DNA from: JALZKA01 sp963786495
GTDB lineage: Bacteria; Actinomycetota; Thermoleophilia; Solirubrobacterales; 70-9
Reading direction: 5' to 3'
Assembly (NCBI GenBank): GCA_963786495.1
Contig: CAWAZL010000002.1
Location: 1,426,001-1,490,000 of the forward strand
Length of the DNA: 64,000 bases
The position numbers were made by a program, and so were the translations under genes. Every line of letters starts with the position of its first letter. The stretch's first letter is position 1. The notes beneath the pieces were generated by a model. The model was not told the DNA's origin. It saw nothing but the letters and a program-made list of their open reading frames with translations, and did no database searches. Below are positions 57,888 to 64,000 of this stretch, piece by piece.

Positions 57888-58912
57888 TTTGGGTTCTCCC
57901 TTTCGTGGACTGGTTGTCGTTGAACGTTCAAAGGGTGATGACATGCTGCCACTTGCGAGTCGCGGTGGTTGACCAGCTCGGGCGTGACCTCGGAGCAGAT
58001 CTCGGTGGCGTAGGGGCAGCGCGTGTGGAAGCGGCAGGCGGAGGGCGGATTGGCGGGGGAGGGCACGTCGCCCTCAAGTATCCGCTCTTCGCGAGCCGCG
58101 TTGGCGCGCGGGTCGGGAATCGGGACCGCGGAGAGGAGCGCTTCCGTGTACGGATGCACCGGGTTTGTGTAGACCTCTTCGATCGGGCCCATCTCGACGA
58201 TCTTCCCCAGGTACATGACGGCGACCGTGTCCGCGACGTGGCGAACGACGCCCAGGTCGTGGGCGACGAAGAGGTAGGTGAGGTCGAATTCGTCCTGCAG
58301 GTCCTCGAGGAGGTTGATGATCTGGGCCTGGATCGAGACGTCCAGGGCCGAGACTGGCTCGTCGGCGATGATCAGCTTGGGCTTCAGCGCGAGCGCCCGC
58401 GCGACGCCGACCCGCTGGCGCTGGCCGCCCGAGAACTCGTGTGGGTAGCGGTTGTAGTGCTCGGCCGAGAGCCCGACGCGATCGAGAAGGCCCTCCACAT
58501 CCCTGCGCCGCTCGTCGGCGGTGCCGATCCCGTGGATGGCCATCATCTCGCCGATGATCGAACCGACCCGCTTCCGCGGGTTCAGCGACGCGTATGGGTC
58601 CTGGAAGATCATCTGCATCTCGCGCCGGAGCGGACGCATCTGGCGCTTCTTCAGGCCGGCGATCTCCTGGCCGTCGAACTTGATCGATCCCGAAGTGGGC
58701 TCGATCAGCTGGAGGATCGTCCGGGAAAGCGTCGACTTGCCGCAACCGGACTCGCCCACGAGGCCCATCGTCTTGCCCTTGGGAATCTGGAAGGTGACGC
58801 CGTCAACCGCCTGAACAGCGCCGACGGTGCGCCCGATCATGATGCCCTTCTTGATCGGGAAGTACTTGACGAGGTTCGTGACCTCCAGGAGGGGCGCGCC
58901 GCTCTCGCTCAT
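57884..58912 (-). CDS. Oligopeptide ABC transporter ATPase (DppF/OppF type), system 1
   Basis: 342 residues. Starts LLEVTNLVKYFPIKKGIMIGRTVGAVQAVDGV, the DppF opening; Walker A GESGCGKSTLSRTI (~52), Q-loop MIFQDPYASLNPRKRV (~105), signature FSGGQRQRVGVARAL (~162), Walker B KLIIADEPVSALD (~182), AHDLGVVRHVAD. C-terminal CRFHTRCPYATEIC and VAACHHPLN complete the four-Cys cluster. Start overlaps the DppD-type stop by 4 nt; its stop overlaps the next binding-protein start, tying the two transporter sets into one operon. Confidence 0.94.
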   Translation of the reverse strand: MSESGAPLLEVTNLVKYFPIKKGIMIGRTVGAVQAVDGVTFQIPKGKTMGLVGESGCGKSTLSRTILQLIEPTSGSIKFDGQEIAGLKKRQMRPLRREMQMIFQDPYASLNPRKRVGSIIGEMMAIHGIGTADERRRDVEGLLDRVGLSAEHYNRYPHEFSGGQRQRVGVARALALKPKLIIADEPVSALDVSIQAQIINLLEDLQDEFDLTYLFVAHDLGVVRHVADTVAVMYLGKIVEMGPIEEVYTNPVHPYTEALLSAVPIPDPRANAAREERILEGDVPSPANPPSACRFHTRCPYATEICSEVTPELVNHRDSQVAACHHPLNVQRQPVHERENPN

Positions 58913-59952
58913 GCGGGCTCGGCCTCCTTTTTCTCCGGCAGGCCAATCTCACCGCTGGGGAGGGTGCGGAGTTCGCGCTTCTTTTCGACGTCGAGCCAGC
59001 AGCGATCGATGTGGTCCCCTCCCGCGCGGGCGTCGAGCGGCGGGACCATCGTGCACTTCGCGAACTCATGGGGGCAGCGCGGGCGAAAGTGGCAGCCTTC
59101 GGGGGGCGCCAGCAGGGACGGAGGCTGCCCGGCGATCTGGGTGAGCCGATCCGATCGCGCGCCGTCCACCCGGGCGACAGAGCCCAGAAGGCCCCACGTG
59201 TAGGGGTGCTGCGGGTCGTAAAAGATCTCCTCCAGCGTCCCGCGCTCGACAACTCGGCCGCCGTAGAGGACGATGATCTCGGACGCGACCTCCACAACAA
59301 CGCCGAGGTCGTGGGTGATCAGGATCATCGCCATCCCAAGCTCGGACTGAAGGCGGGCGAGGAGGCGCAGGATCTGGGCCTGGATCGTCACGTCCAGCGC
59401 GGTCGTGGGCTCGTCGGCGATGAGCAGCTTCGGGCCGTTCGTGAGCGCCATCGCGATCATCGCCCGCTGGCGCATCCCGCCGGAGAACTCGTGCGGATAC
59501 TCGTCGAATCGCCGTGACGCATCGGGAATCCCGACCATTCCCAGCAGATCGATGGAGTGGCTCCGCGCTTGCGCTTTCGTCATCTCTTGGTGCGTATGGA
59601 TGGCCTCGGTCATCTGGTCCCCGACTTTGTAGAAGGGGTGGAGCGAGGTCAGCGGGTCCTGAAAGATCATCGCGATGTCGTTGCCGCGGACGTCGCGGAG
59701 CGCCTCGTCTTCGAGGTCGACCAGGTCACGGCCCTCGAACATCACCGATCCGGAGACATCGGCGCCCTCGGCGCGGGTGAGCCCCAGGATTGTCATGTTC
59801 GAGACGCTCTTGCCCGAACCGGACTCGCCGACGATCCCGATCGTCTGGCCTGCTTGGACATCGAACGAGACGCCATCGACCGCTTGGACGACACCGTCCT
59901 CGGTCTCGAAGCCGACCCGCAGGTCGCGGACGCTGAGCAGCGGCTCGGTCAT
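58909..59952 (-). CDS. Oligopeptide ABC transporter ATPase (DppD/OppD type), system 1
   Basis: 347 residues. Walker A GESGSGKSVSNMTILGL (~39), Q-loop MIFQDPLTSLHPFYKVGDQ (~95), signature FSGGMRQRAMIAMALT (~157), Walker B KLLIADEPTTALD (~176), ITHDLGVVVEVAS. C-terminal CHFRPRCPHEFAKC with IDRCWLD is the HPY-type Cys region. Overlaps the permease stop and the next ATPase start by 4 nt each. Confidence 0.94.
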   Translation of the reverse strand: MTEPLLSVRDLRVGFETEDGVVQAVDGVSFDVQAGQTIGIVGESGSGKSVSNMTILGLTRAEGADVSGSVMFEGRDLVDLEDEALRDVRGNDIAMIFQDPLTSLHPFYKVGDQMTEAIHTHQEMTKAQARSHSIDLLGMVGIPDASRRFDEYPHEFSGGMRQRAMIAMALTNGPKLLIADEPTTALDVTIQAQILRLLARLQSELGMAMILITHDLGVVVEVASEIIVLYGGRVVERGTLEEIFYDPQHPYTWGLLGSVARVDGARSDRLTQIAGQPPSLLAPPEGCHFRPRCPHEFAKCTMVPPLDARAGGDHIDRCWLDVEKKRELRTLPSGEIGLPEKKEAEPA

Positions 59953-60947
59953 TCGTAGCGCACCCTTGGATCGAGGTAGGCGTAGAGGATGTCGACGATC
60001 AGGTTGAAGATGATGATGAAGAAGGCGCCGAAGAGGACGATGCCCTGGATCAGCGGCAGGTCCGACTCGCCGATCGCGTTCGACACCTCGCGCCCGACGC
60101 CTGGGATGTTAAAGACGGTCTCCGTGAGGATCGCGTTGCCGGCAATGAGCACCCCCATGTCCAGACCGAGCAAGGTCACGATCGGTGTGAGCGCGCTTCT
60201 CAACCCGTGCTTCAGGACGATCCGGCGCTCGGACAGCCCCTTGGCCCTCGCCGTTCGTATGTAGTCCTCGGTCATGACGTCGATCATCTGCGCCCGGACG
60301 TAGCGCGCGTAGATCGCAGCGGTTGCCGAGGAGAGGACCAGCCAGGGCAAGATCATCGTGCCGAGCTTTCCCGTGAAGGTCTCGGCGTCGTTGTACGAGC
60401 CGATGCCGGGGAATATGTGGACCACCCCCACGTCGCTCGCGAAGAGGTAGAGGGCAACGAGGCCCAGCCAGAAGACCGGAGCCGAGATGAAGGCGAGGCT
60501 CGTGACCATCGAGGTCCGGTCGAGCACCGATTTCTGCCGGACCGCCGAGATGACGCCGATCGGGATCGCGACAGCGAGCCAGATGATCACCGAGCCGATG
60601 ACGAGCATGAACGTCGCGGGGAGGCGGTCAAGGATGATGTCCTTGACCTCCTCGTTGTTCTGGAATATCGACTCGCCCAGGTCCAGCGGCCCGCTCACCT
60701 CCGGATCCTGGACGTCGATCGGCGTGAAGACTCCCTGCATGTAGCGGGCGAACTGGGTCAGCTTGGGATCGTTAAGGCCGAGGCTCTCCCGGATGATCTG
60801 GATCTGCTCGTCCGAAGCGGAGCGGCCGGCGCGAAGCGTCGCGGCGTCAGCCGTCGGGAAGACGTTGAAGAGGGTGAAGACAACCGCCGAGACGATCACC
60901 AATAGGGCGACCGTCCAGAGGAGGCGGCGGATGATGTAGCGAAGCAT
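59949..60947 (-). CDS. Oligopeptide ABC transporter permease (DppB/OppB type), system 1
   Basis: 332 residues, six helices: RRLLWTVALLVIVSAVVFTLFNVFP at the start, PATFMLVIGSVIIWLAVAIPIGVI in the middle, and the EAA loop DYIRTARAKGLSERRIVLKHGLRSALTPIVTL (~228-260). The end DILYAYLDPRVRYE matches the family. Follows binding-protein gene 1 after a hairpin-containing 86-nt gap. Confidence 0.94.
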   Translation of the reverse strand: MLRYIIRRLLWTVALLVIVSAVVFTLFNVFPTADAATLRAGRSASDEQIQIIRESLGLNDPKLTQFARYMQGVFTPIDVQDPEVSGPLDLGESIFQNNEEVKDIILDRLPATFMLVIGSVIIWLAVAIPIGVISAVRQKSVLDRTSMVTSLAFISAPVFWLGLVALYLFASDVGVVHIFPGIGSYNDAETFTGKLGTMILPWLVLSSATAAIYARYVRAQMIDVMTEDYIRTARAKGLSERRIVLKHGLRSALTPIVTLLGLDMGVLIAGNAILTETVFNIPGVGREVSNAIGESDLPLIQGIVLFGAFFIIIFNLIVDILYAYLDPRVRYE

Positions 60948-60969
60948 CTAGTGGGTGGTTTTGGTCGGC

Positions 60970-61014
60970 GAACGGGGCGGGCCCCCGCCGCTTGAATCGC
61001 GGCGGGGGCCGTTC
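60970..61014 (-). terminator. Intercistronic hairpin after binding-protein gene 1
   Basis: GAACGG...GGCCCCCGCCGC and GCGGCGGGGGCC...CCGTTC-type arms (60970-60991 and 60999-61014, with small bulges) give a very GC-rich stem between the binding-protein stop and the permease start. No U-run. It parallels the hairpin at 56251 and may set unequal expression within the operon. Confidence 0.6.
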
Positions 61015-61033
61015 CCGGTCTATTCGTGGACTC

Positions 61034-62860
61034 TCAGCCCTCCGGTAGGGAGGTGAACGAGAGGTCCCAACTGGCGTTGAACTTGTTGATCACGCCATCA
61101 ACGTCCGCCGAGCGGACGTTTGACTGGTTGTCCCATACCCAGGGGACAACCGCGGCCGCCTCCATGACGGCATTGTCAACCTCGCCCCACGCCTCCAGGC
61201 GCTCTTCGGGGTCGTTGATCAGGCTGGCTTCCTCGATCATCTCGTTGATCTCGGGATCGTCCAGCTGTGCCCAGTTCGAGTTGTTCTCCGGGTCGATTGC
61301 GTCGCCCGAGAACGTGATCTGGAACAGCGATTGCGGATCGTAGAAGTCCTTCAGCCACCCAACGTTGGGGCAGACCTCAGGCTGCTGTTCCGGAATGCTG
61401 CAGAACCGGGTGTACATGATCGTGTGATCGACGGGACGGAACGTCACGTCGAAGCCGAGATCCTCGAGGTTCGAGCGGAACACCTCGGCGGTGTCCTTGC
61501 CCGGCGACACGTTGTCGCCGACCATCGTGATCTCGCAGTCGGCGCCTTCGCACTGACCGCTCTCATAACCGGCTGCCTTCATGTACTCGGCTGCCACCTC
61601 CGGGTCCCCGCTCGGGTCCGCGAGGTAGTCGAGCTCGGGGTTGCCCTCGAGCCCTCCGGCCTCTTCGAAGCCCGGGAACTCCGGCGGGATGATGTGCGAT
61701 GCGACCGGTCCGATCAGCTCGCCTCCGCGCGTGTTGCGCATCGCCTCGCGGTCGGCAATGGCGATGACGGCCTTGCGGACGTCGAGGTTGTCGAACGGCG
61801 GCAGGGTGACGTTCAGGCCGACGTAGCGGTTACCGCCCGAGGGGGTGATCGTCAGCTGGCCGTCTTCCGCGTTCTCAGCGGCGTCCTTCAGCGCGTTCGG
61901 CGGCGGTACGAAGTCGCCACTGATGCTGTCCTCGCCCGAGATCACCTTGCGCGTTGCCGACGCTGTGTCCTCGAAGCCTTCCTGGACTTCGATCGTGTCG
62001 ACGTACGCGGGACGGAAGTCCGACTCCGCGTCCCAGTTCGGGTTGCGAACCATGCTGATCCCACGGCCAGGGGTGTATCCCGTGAGCCGACCGTCAGCGT
62101 CGTTCTCGACCATGTACGGGCCCGAGTACACGACGTACTCGCCGTAGGTGGACGGGTTCTCCGCGTCGAACTCTGTGGCGTACTCCTCCGGCACGGGGGC
62201 CGAGATGCCGAGCGACATCGTCTGCTCGACGGTATAGGCCGACGGCTCGTCCATCTTGATCTCCAGCGTCGAGTCGTCGACGGCGGTCACGCCCTCCATG
62301 TCCGGGGCGCCTCCCGTCGGGTCCTTCTGCGCGGCCTTGACCGCTTCCTCGTACCCGACGATGTCGGAGATGTAGAGGCTCTGGTAGCCGTTTGCAACGC
62401 CCGGCAGCACAGCGCGCTCGATCGCGTACTCGTAATCGGCGGCCGTGATCTCACGATTGACCGGCGGCGCGAACTCCATGCCGTCGCGGATCGTGAACGT
62501 CAAGGTCTGCCCGTCGTCCGAGACCTCGGGGTAGTCCTCGGCGCCGTCGGGAGTGGGCTCCTCGACGTCGTCCGGGCCCCAGGTCAGGAGCTGGCGGTGA
62601 CCGGCGTTGTTGATCATGTAGGTGAACTGGTAATACGACGCGCCGGGGTCGATGTAGTCGACGTCGCCTGCTGCGATCACCTTGAGGTCGCCGCCTTCGG
62701 TGGCGTCGTCAGGCGCCTCCGTGGGTCCTACGAACTCTTCGGGAATCCCGGAGCCGCTGGAGCTGGAATCGCTGTCGTCATCCGACCCGCAGGCCGAGAA
62801 GCCGATAGCGAGTCCAACGGCGGCCACGAGCGCGAAGAGCCATCGCGTTGTGGTTCTCAT
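61034..62860 (-). CDS. Oligopeptide ABC transporter substrate-binding lipoprotein, system 1
   Basis: 608 residues from ATG 62860, with GAAAGGAAA upstream. Lipobox IGFSAC (~25) then a Ser/Asp linker and the SBP family 5 fold: DLKVIAAGDVDYIDPGASYYQFTYM, QTLTFTIRDGMEFAPPVNREITAADYEYAIERA, GYTPGRGISMVRNPNWD, RYVGLNVTLPPFDNLDVRKAVIAIADREAM. Captures peptides or similar solutes outside the membrane for the permease/ATPase set around it. The open frame extends upstream to 63835 but that part is antisense-like to nothing and overlaps the permease gene in another frame, so it was excluded. Confidence 0.93.
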   Translation of the reverse strand: MRTTTRWLFALVAAVGLAIGFSACGSDDDSDSSSSGSGIPEEFVGPTEAPDDATEGGDLKVIAAGDVDYIDPGASYYQFTYMINNAGHRQLLTWGPDDVEEPTPDGAEDYPEVSDDGQTLTFTIRDGMEFAPPVNREITAADYEYAIERAVLPGVANGYQSLYISDIVGYEEAVKAAQKDPTGGAPDMEGVTAVDDSTLEIKMDEPSAYTVEQTMSLGISAPVPEEYATEFDAENPSTYGEYVVYSGPYMVENDADGRLTGYTPGRGISMVRNPNWDAESDFRPAYVDTIEVQEGFEDTASATRKVISGEDSISGDFVPPPNALKDAAENAEDGQLTITPSGGNRYVGLNVTLPPFDNLDVRKAVIAIADREAMRNTRGGELIGPVASHIIPPEFPGFEEAGGLEGNPELDYLADPSGDPEVAAEYMKAAGYESGQCEGADCEITMVGDNVSPGKDTAEVFRSNLEDLGFDVTFRPVDHTIMYTRFCSIPEQQPEVCPNVGWLKDFYDPQSLFQITFSGDAIDPENNSNWAQLDDPEINEMIEEASLINDPEERLEAWGEVDNAVMEAAAVVPWVWDNQSNVRSADVDGVINKFNASWDLSFTSLPEG

Positions 62861-62919
62861 GATTTTTCCTTTCCTGTAGATGGACGAGACGTCCGTTTTG
62901 TTTTTGGTCGTGTTCAAGG

Positions 62920-63930
62920 TCAGTTCCGCCTGGTCTTCGGGTTGAGCGCGTCCTGCATCGCGTCGCCGATCAGGTTGAAGGCGAGCACGGTGGCGAGCAG
63001 CACCATGCCGGGGAAGAACATGTACCACCAGGCATCGGGGAACAGGCTCGAGGCCTCGGAGATCATCTGGCCCCAGCTGGGCTGGTCGCTCACGCCGACA
63101 CCAAGGAAGCTGAGTGCGGCCTCGTAAAGGATCACCTGCGGGACGAGAATCGAGGCGTAGACGACGATCGGAGCCGTCAGGTTCGGCAGGATCTCGCGGA
63201 AGATGATCCGCGAGTTCGAGGCGCCGGCGGCCCGCGAGGCCTCGACAAACTCCTTCTCGCGAAGCGACAGCGTCTGCCCGCGGACGATGCGCGCCATGTA
63301 GGTCCAGCTGGTGAACGAGATCACGAAGATGACGACTCCGACGCCCGGCTGGATCGCGCCCCCGAAGCAACCGGATTGGCTCGGGTCCTTCGGGTCGCCC
63401 AGGGTGCAGGCGGCCGCGAGGCCTGTGGCGAGGAGGAGGTAGGGGATCGCCAGAAGGACATCGACCGAGCGCGAGATGAGCGTGTCGGTCACGCCGCGGA
63501 AGTAGCCCGCCAGGAGGCCGGCGACTATCCCCGCGAGGGTCGCGATGAGCGTCGCCGAGAGGGCGACGATCAGCGAGACGCGCGCTCCGTACAGCGTGCG
63601 GCTGAAGACGTCGCGGCCGATCTGGTCGACGCCGAACCAGTGGTCGCCAGACGGGCCGGTCGGGGTCGCGAAGAAGGGGTCGAGCGCTGAGGTGTCGCGC
63701 GCGTCGGGGTCGGGCGCCCCAAAGAGGTCGACGATGAGGGGGGCGAAGAGGGCGGTAAGGCCCAGGAACACGACGAAGATCAGCGACGCGAACGCGAGCT
63801 TGTCTTCCTTGAGCCGTCGCCAGAAGACCTGCCAAGGGGAGCGCGCGCGTATCGCGGTCGGATCCAGATCAACGGAGGCGGCACCGGCGACACTCGTCGG
63901 TTGGTCCTCGCGATATCCGCTGGCCTCCAA
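62920..63930 (-). CDS. Oligopeptide ABC transporter permease (DppC/OppC type), system 1
   Basis: 336 residues from TTG 63930, with GAGAGG 5-6 nt upstream. SPWQVFWRRLKEDKLAFASLIFVVFLGLTALFAPLIVDLFG is the DppC N-terminus; HWFGVDQIGRDVFSRTLYGARVSL the first loop; EAA loop KEFVEASRAAGASNSRIIFREILPNLTAPIVV (~225-257). Unusually, the DppC gene comes first and is separated from DppB by the binding-protein gene. First gene of the operon visible here; the 70 nt upstream to the window edge show no further gene or clear promoter. Confidence 0.93.
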   Translation of the reverse strand: MEASGYREDQPTSVAGAASVDLDPTAIRARSPWQVFWRRLKEDKLAFASLIFVVFLGLTALFAPLIVDLFGAPDPDARDTSALDPFFATPTGPSGDHWFGVDQIGRDVFSRTLYGARVSLIVALSATLIATLAGIVAGLLAGYFRGVTDTLISRSVDVLLAIPYLLLATGLAAACTLGDPKDPSQSGCFGGAIQPGVGVVIFVISFTSWTYMARIVRGQTLSLREKEFVEASRAAGASNSRIIFREILPNLTAPIVVYASILVPQVILYEAALSFLGVGVSDQPSWGQMISEASSLFPDAWWYMFFPGMVLLATVLAFNLIGDAMQDALNPKTRRN

Positions 63931-64000
63931 ACAAACCTCTCTCGGCGACCCGTGCCGTTGTTCTTGGTGGCCCCCGTTCTTGACCCGCGTGGCGCTCCTC

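Noticed and set aside
57785..59203. 472-codon plus-strand open frame
   Set aside because: Lies antisense to two clear ABC ATPases with all catalytic motifs on the other strand.
61331..63127. 598-codon open frame on the plus strand
   Set aside because: It is the complement of the well-supported binding-protein gene; composition is Arg/Val-rich with no domain, as expected of antisense frames in high-GC DNA.
62861..63835. Upstream in-frame extension of binding-protein gene 1
   Set aside because: Overlaps the permease gene on the same strand in another frame; the lipoprotein signal and ribosome site fix the start at 62860.
1..64000. CRISPR array, prophage genes, insertion sequence, integrase or transposase
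   Set aside because: No regularly spaced repeats, no Cas proteins, and no recombinase, transposase or phage structural motifs seen in any frame I judged real.

Overview
The window is high-GC, densely coded actinobacterial DNA. Several features point to Thermoleophilia (Solirubrobacterales or Gaiellales-like): an actinobacterial IHF-type protein, an F420/deazaflavin-type (Ddn-like) reductase, MlaE/YrbE lipid-transport permeases, CSLREA-type secreted beta-helix proteins and clustered glucose/sorbosone dehydrogenases. This placement is inference from gene content; no rRNA or marker gene settles it. Several genes carry one-base frame slips. Either the sequence contains indel errors (as in a long-read or metagenome assembly) or these genes are decaying.

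Layout. 1-2009: end of a glycosyltransferase fused to a flippase-like membrane domain. 2014-5713: a SAM-I riboswitch and metH. 5710-11056: Ddn-like reductase, acyl-CoA synthetase, small secreted proteins, an alpha/beta hydrolase and a beta-helix protein. 11054-17156: aldehyde dehydrogenase, glucose/sorbosone dehydrogenase-like proteins (one a two-domain protein) plus a possible remnant, and a lipoprotein. 17293-19979: two MlaE-type permeases and their ATPase without any MCE-domain protein. 20404-25573: an MMPL/RND exporter, a thioredoxin-fold membrane protein, a B3/4 protein and a fused ORF. 25644-30435: IHF-like protein, a serine-palmitoyltransferase-like enzyme head to head with a large GNAT acyltransferase, an NTF2-like protein and an AlkA-type glycosylase. 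30432-37323: secreted proteins, YciI, methyltransferase/PadR pair, tRNA-Ser(GGA), TrpB2, cupin and YtoQ.

37362-40136 is the most unusual stretch. A complete tRNA-Ser(CGA) is followed by two further 59-nt copies of its 3' part at 39136 and 40078. They bound two small cargo units, one with a hydrolase-adenylate cyclase fusion and one with a methyltransferase. A pair of GTTCCCA repeats lies 61-62 nt before each extra copy. This looks like serial integration at a tRNA gene, with no integrase left in the window.

40154-47234 holds mixed metabolic and transporter genes. 47481-51218 is an iron-uptake locus (EfeO-like lipoprotein and FTR1 permease), each gene preceded by tandem 14-bp TTAGG-N4-CCTAA-like sites resembling part of an IdeR/DtxR box. 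51916-63930 is one long minus-strand operon encoding two complete oligopeptide ABC importers (ten genes). Both binding-protein genes are followed by a strong hairpin. A dispersed palindromic repeat with arms GAACGTCCC/GGGACGTTC occurs at 20274, 47268 and 47331, each time between divergent genes.
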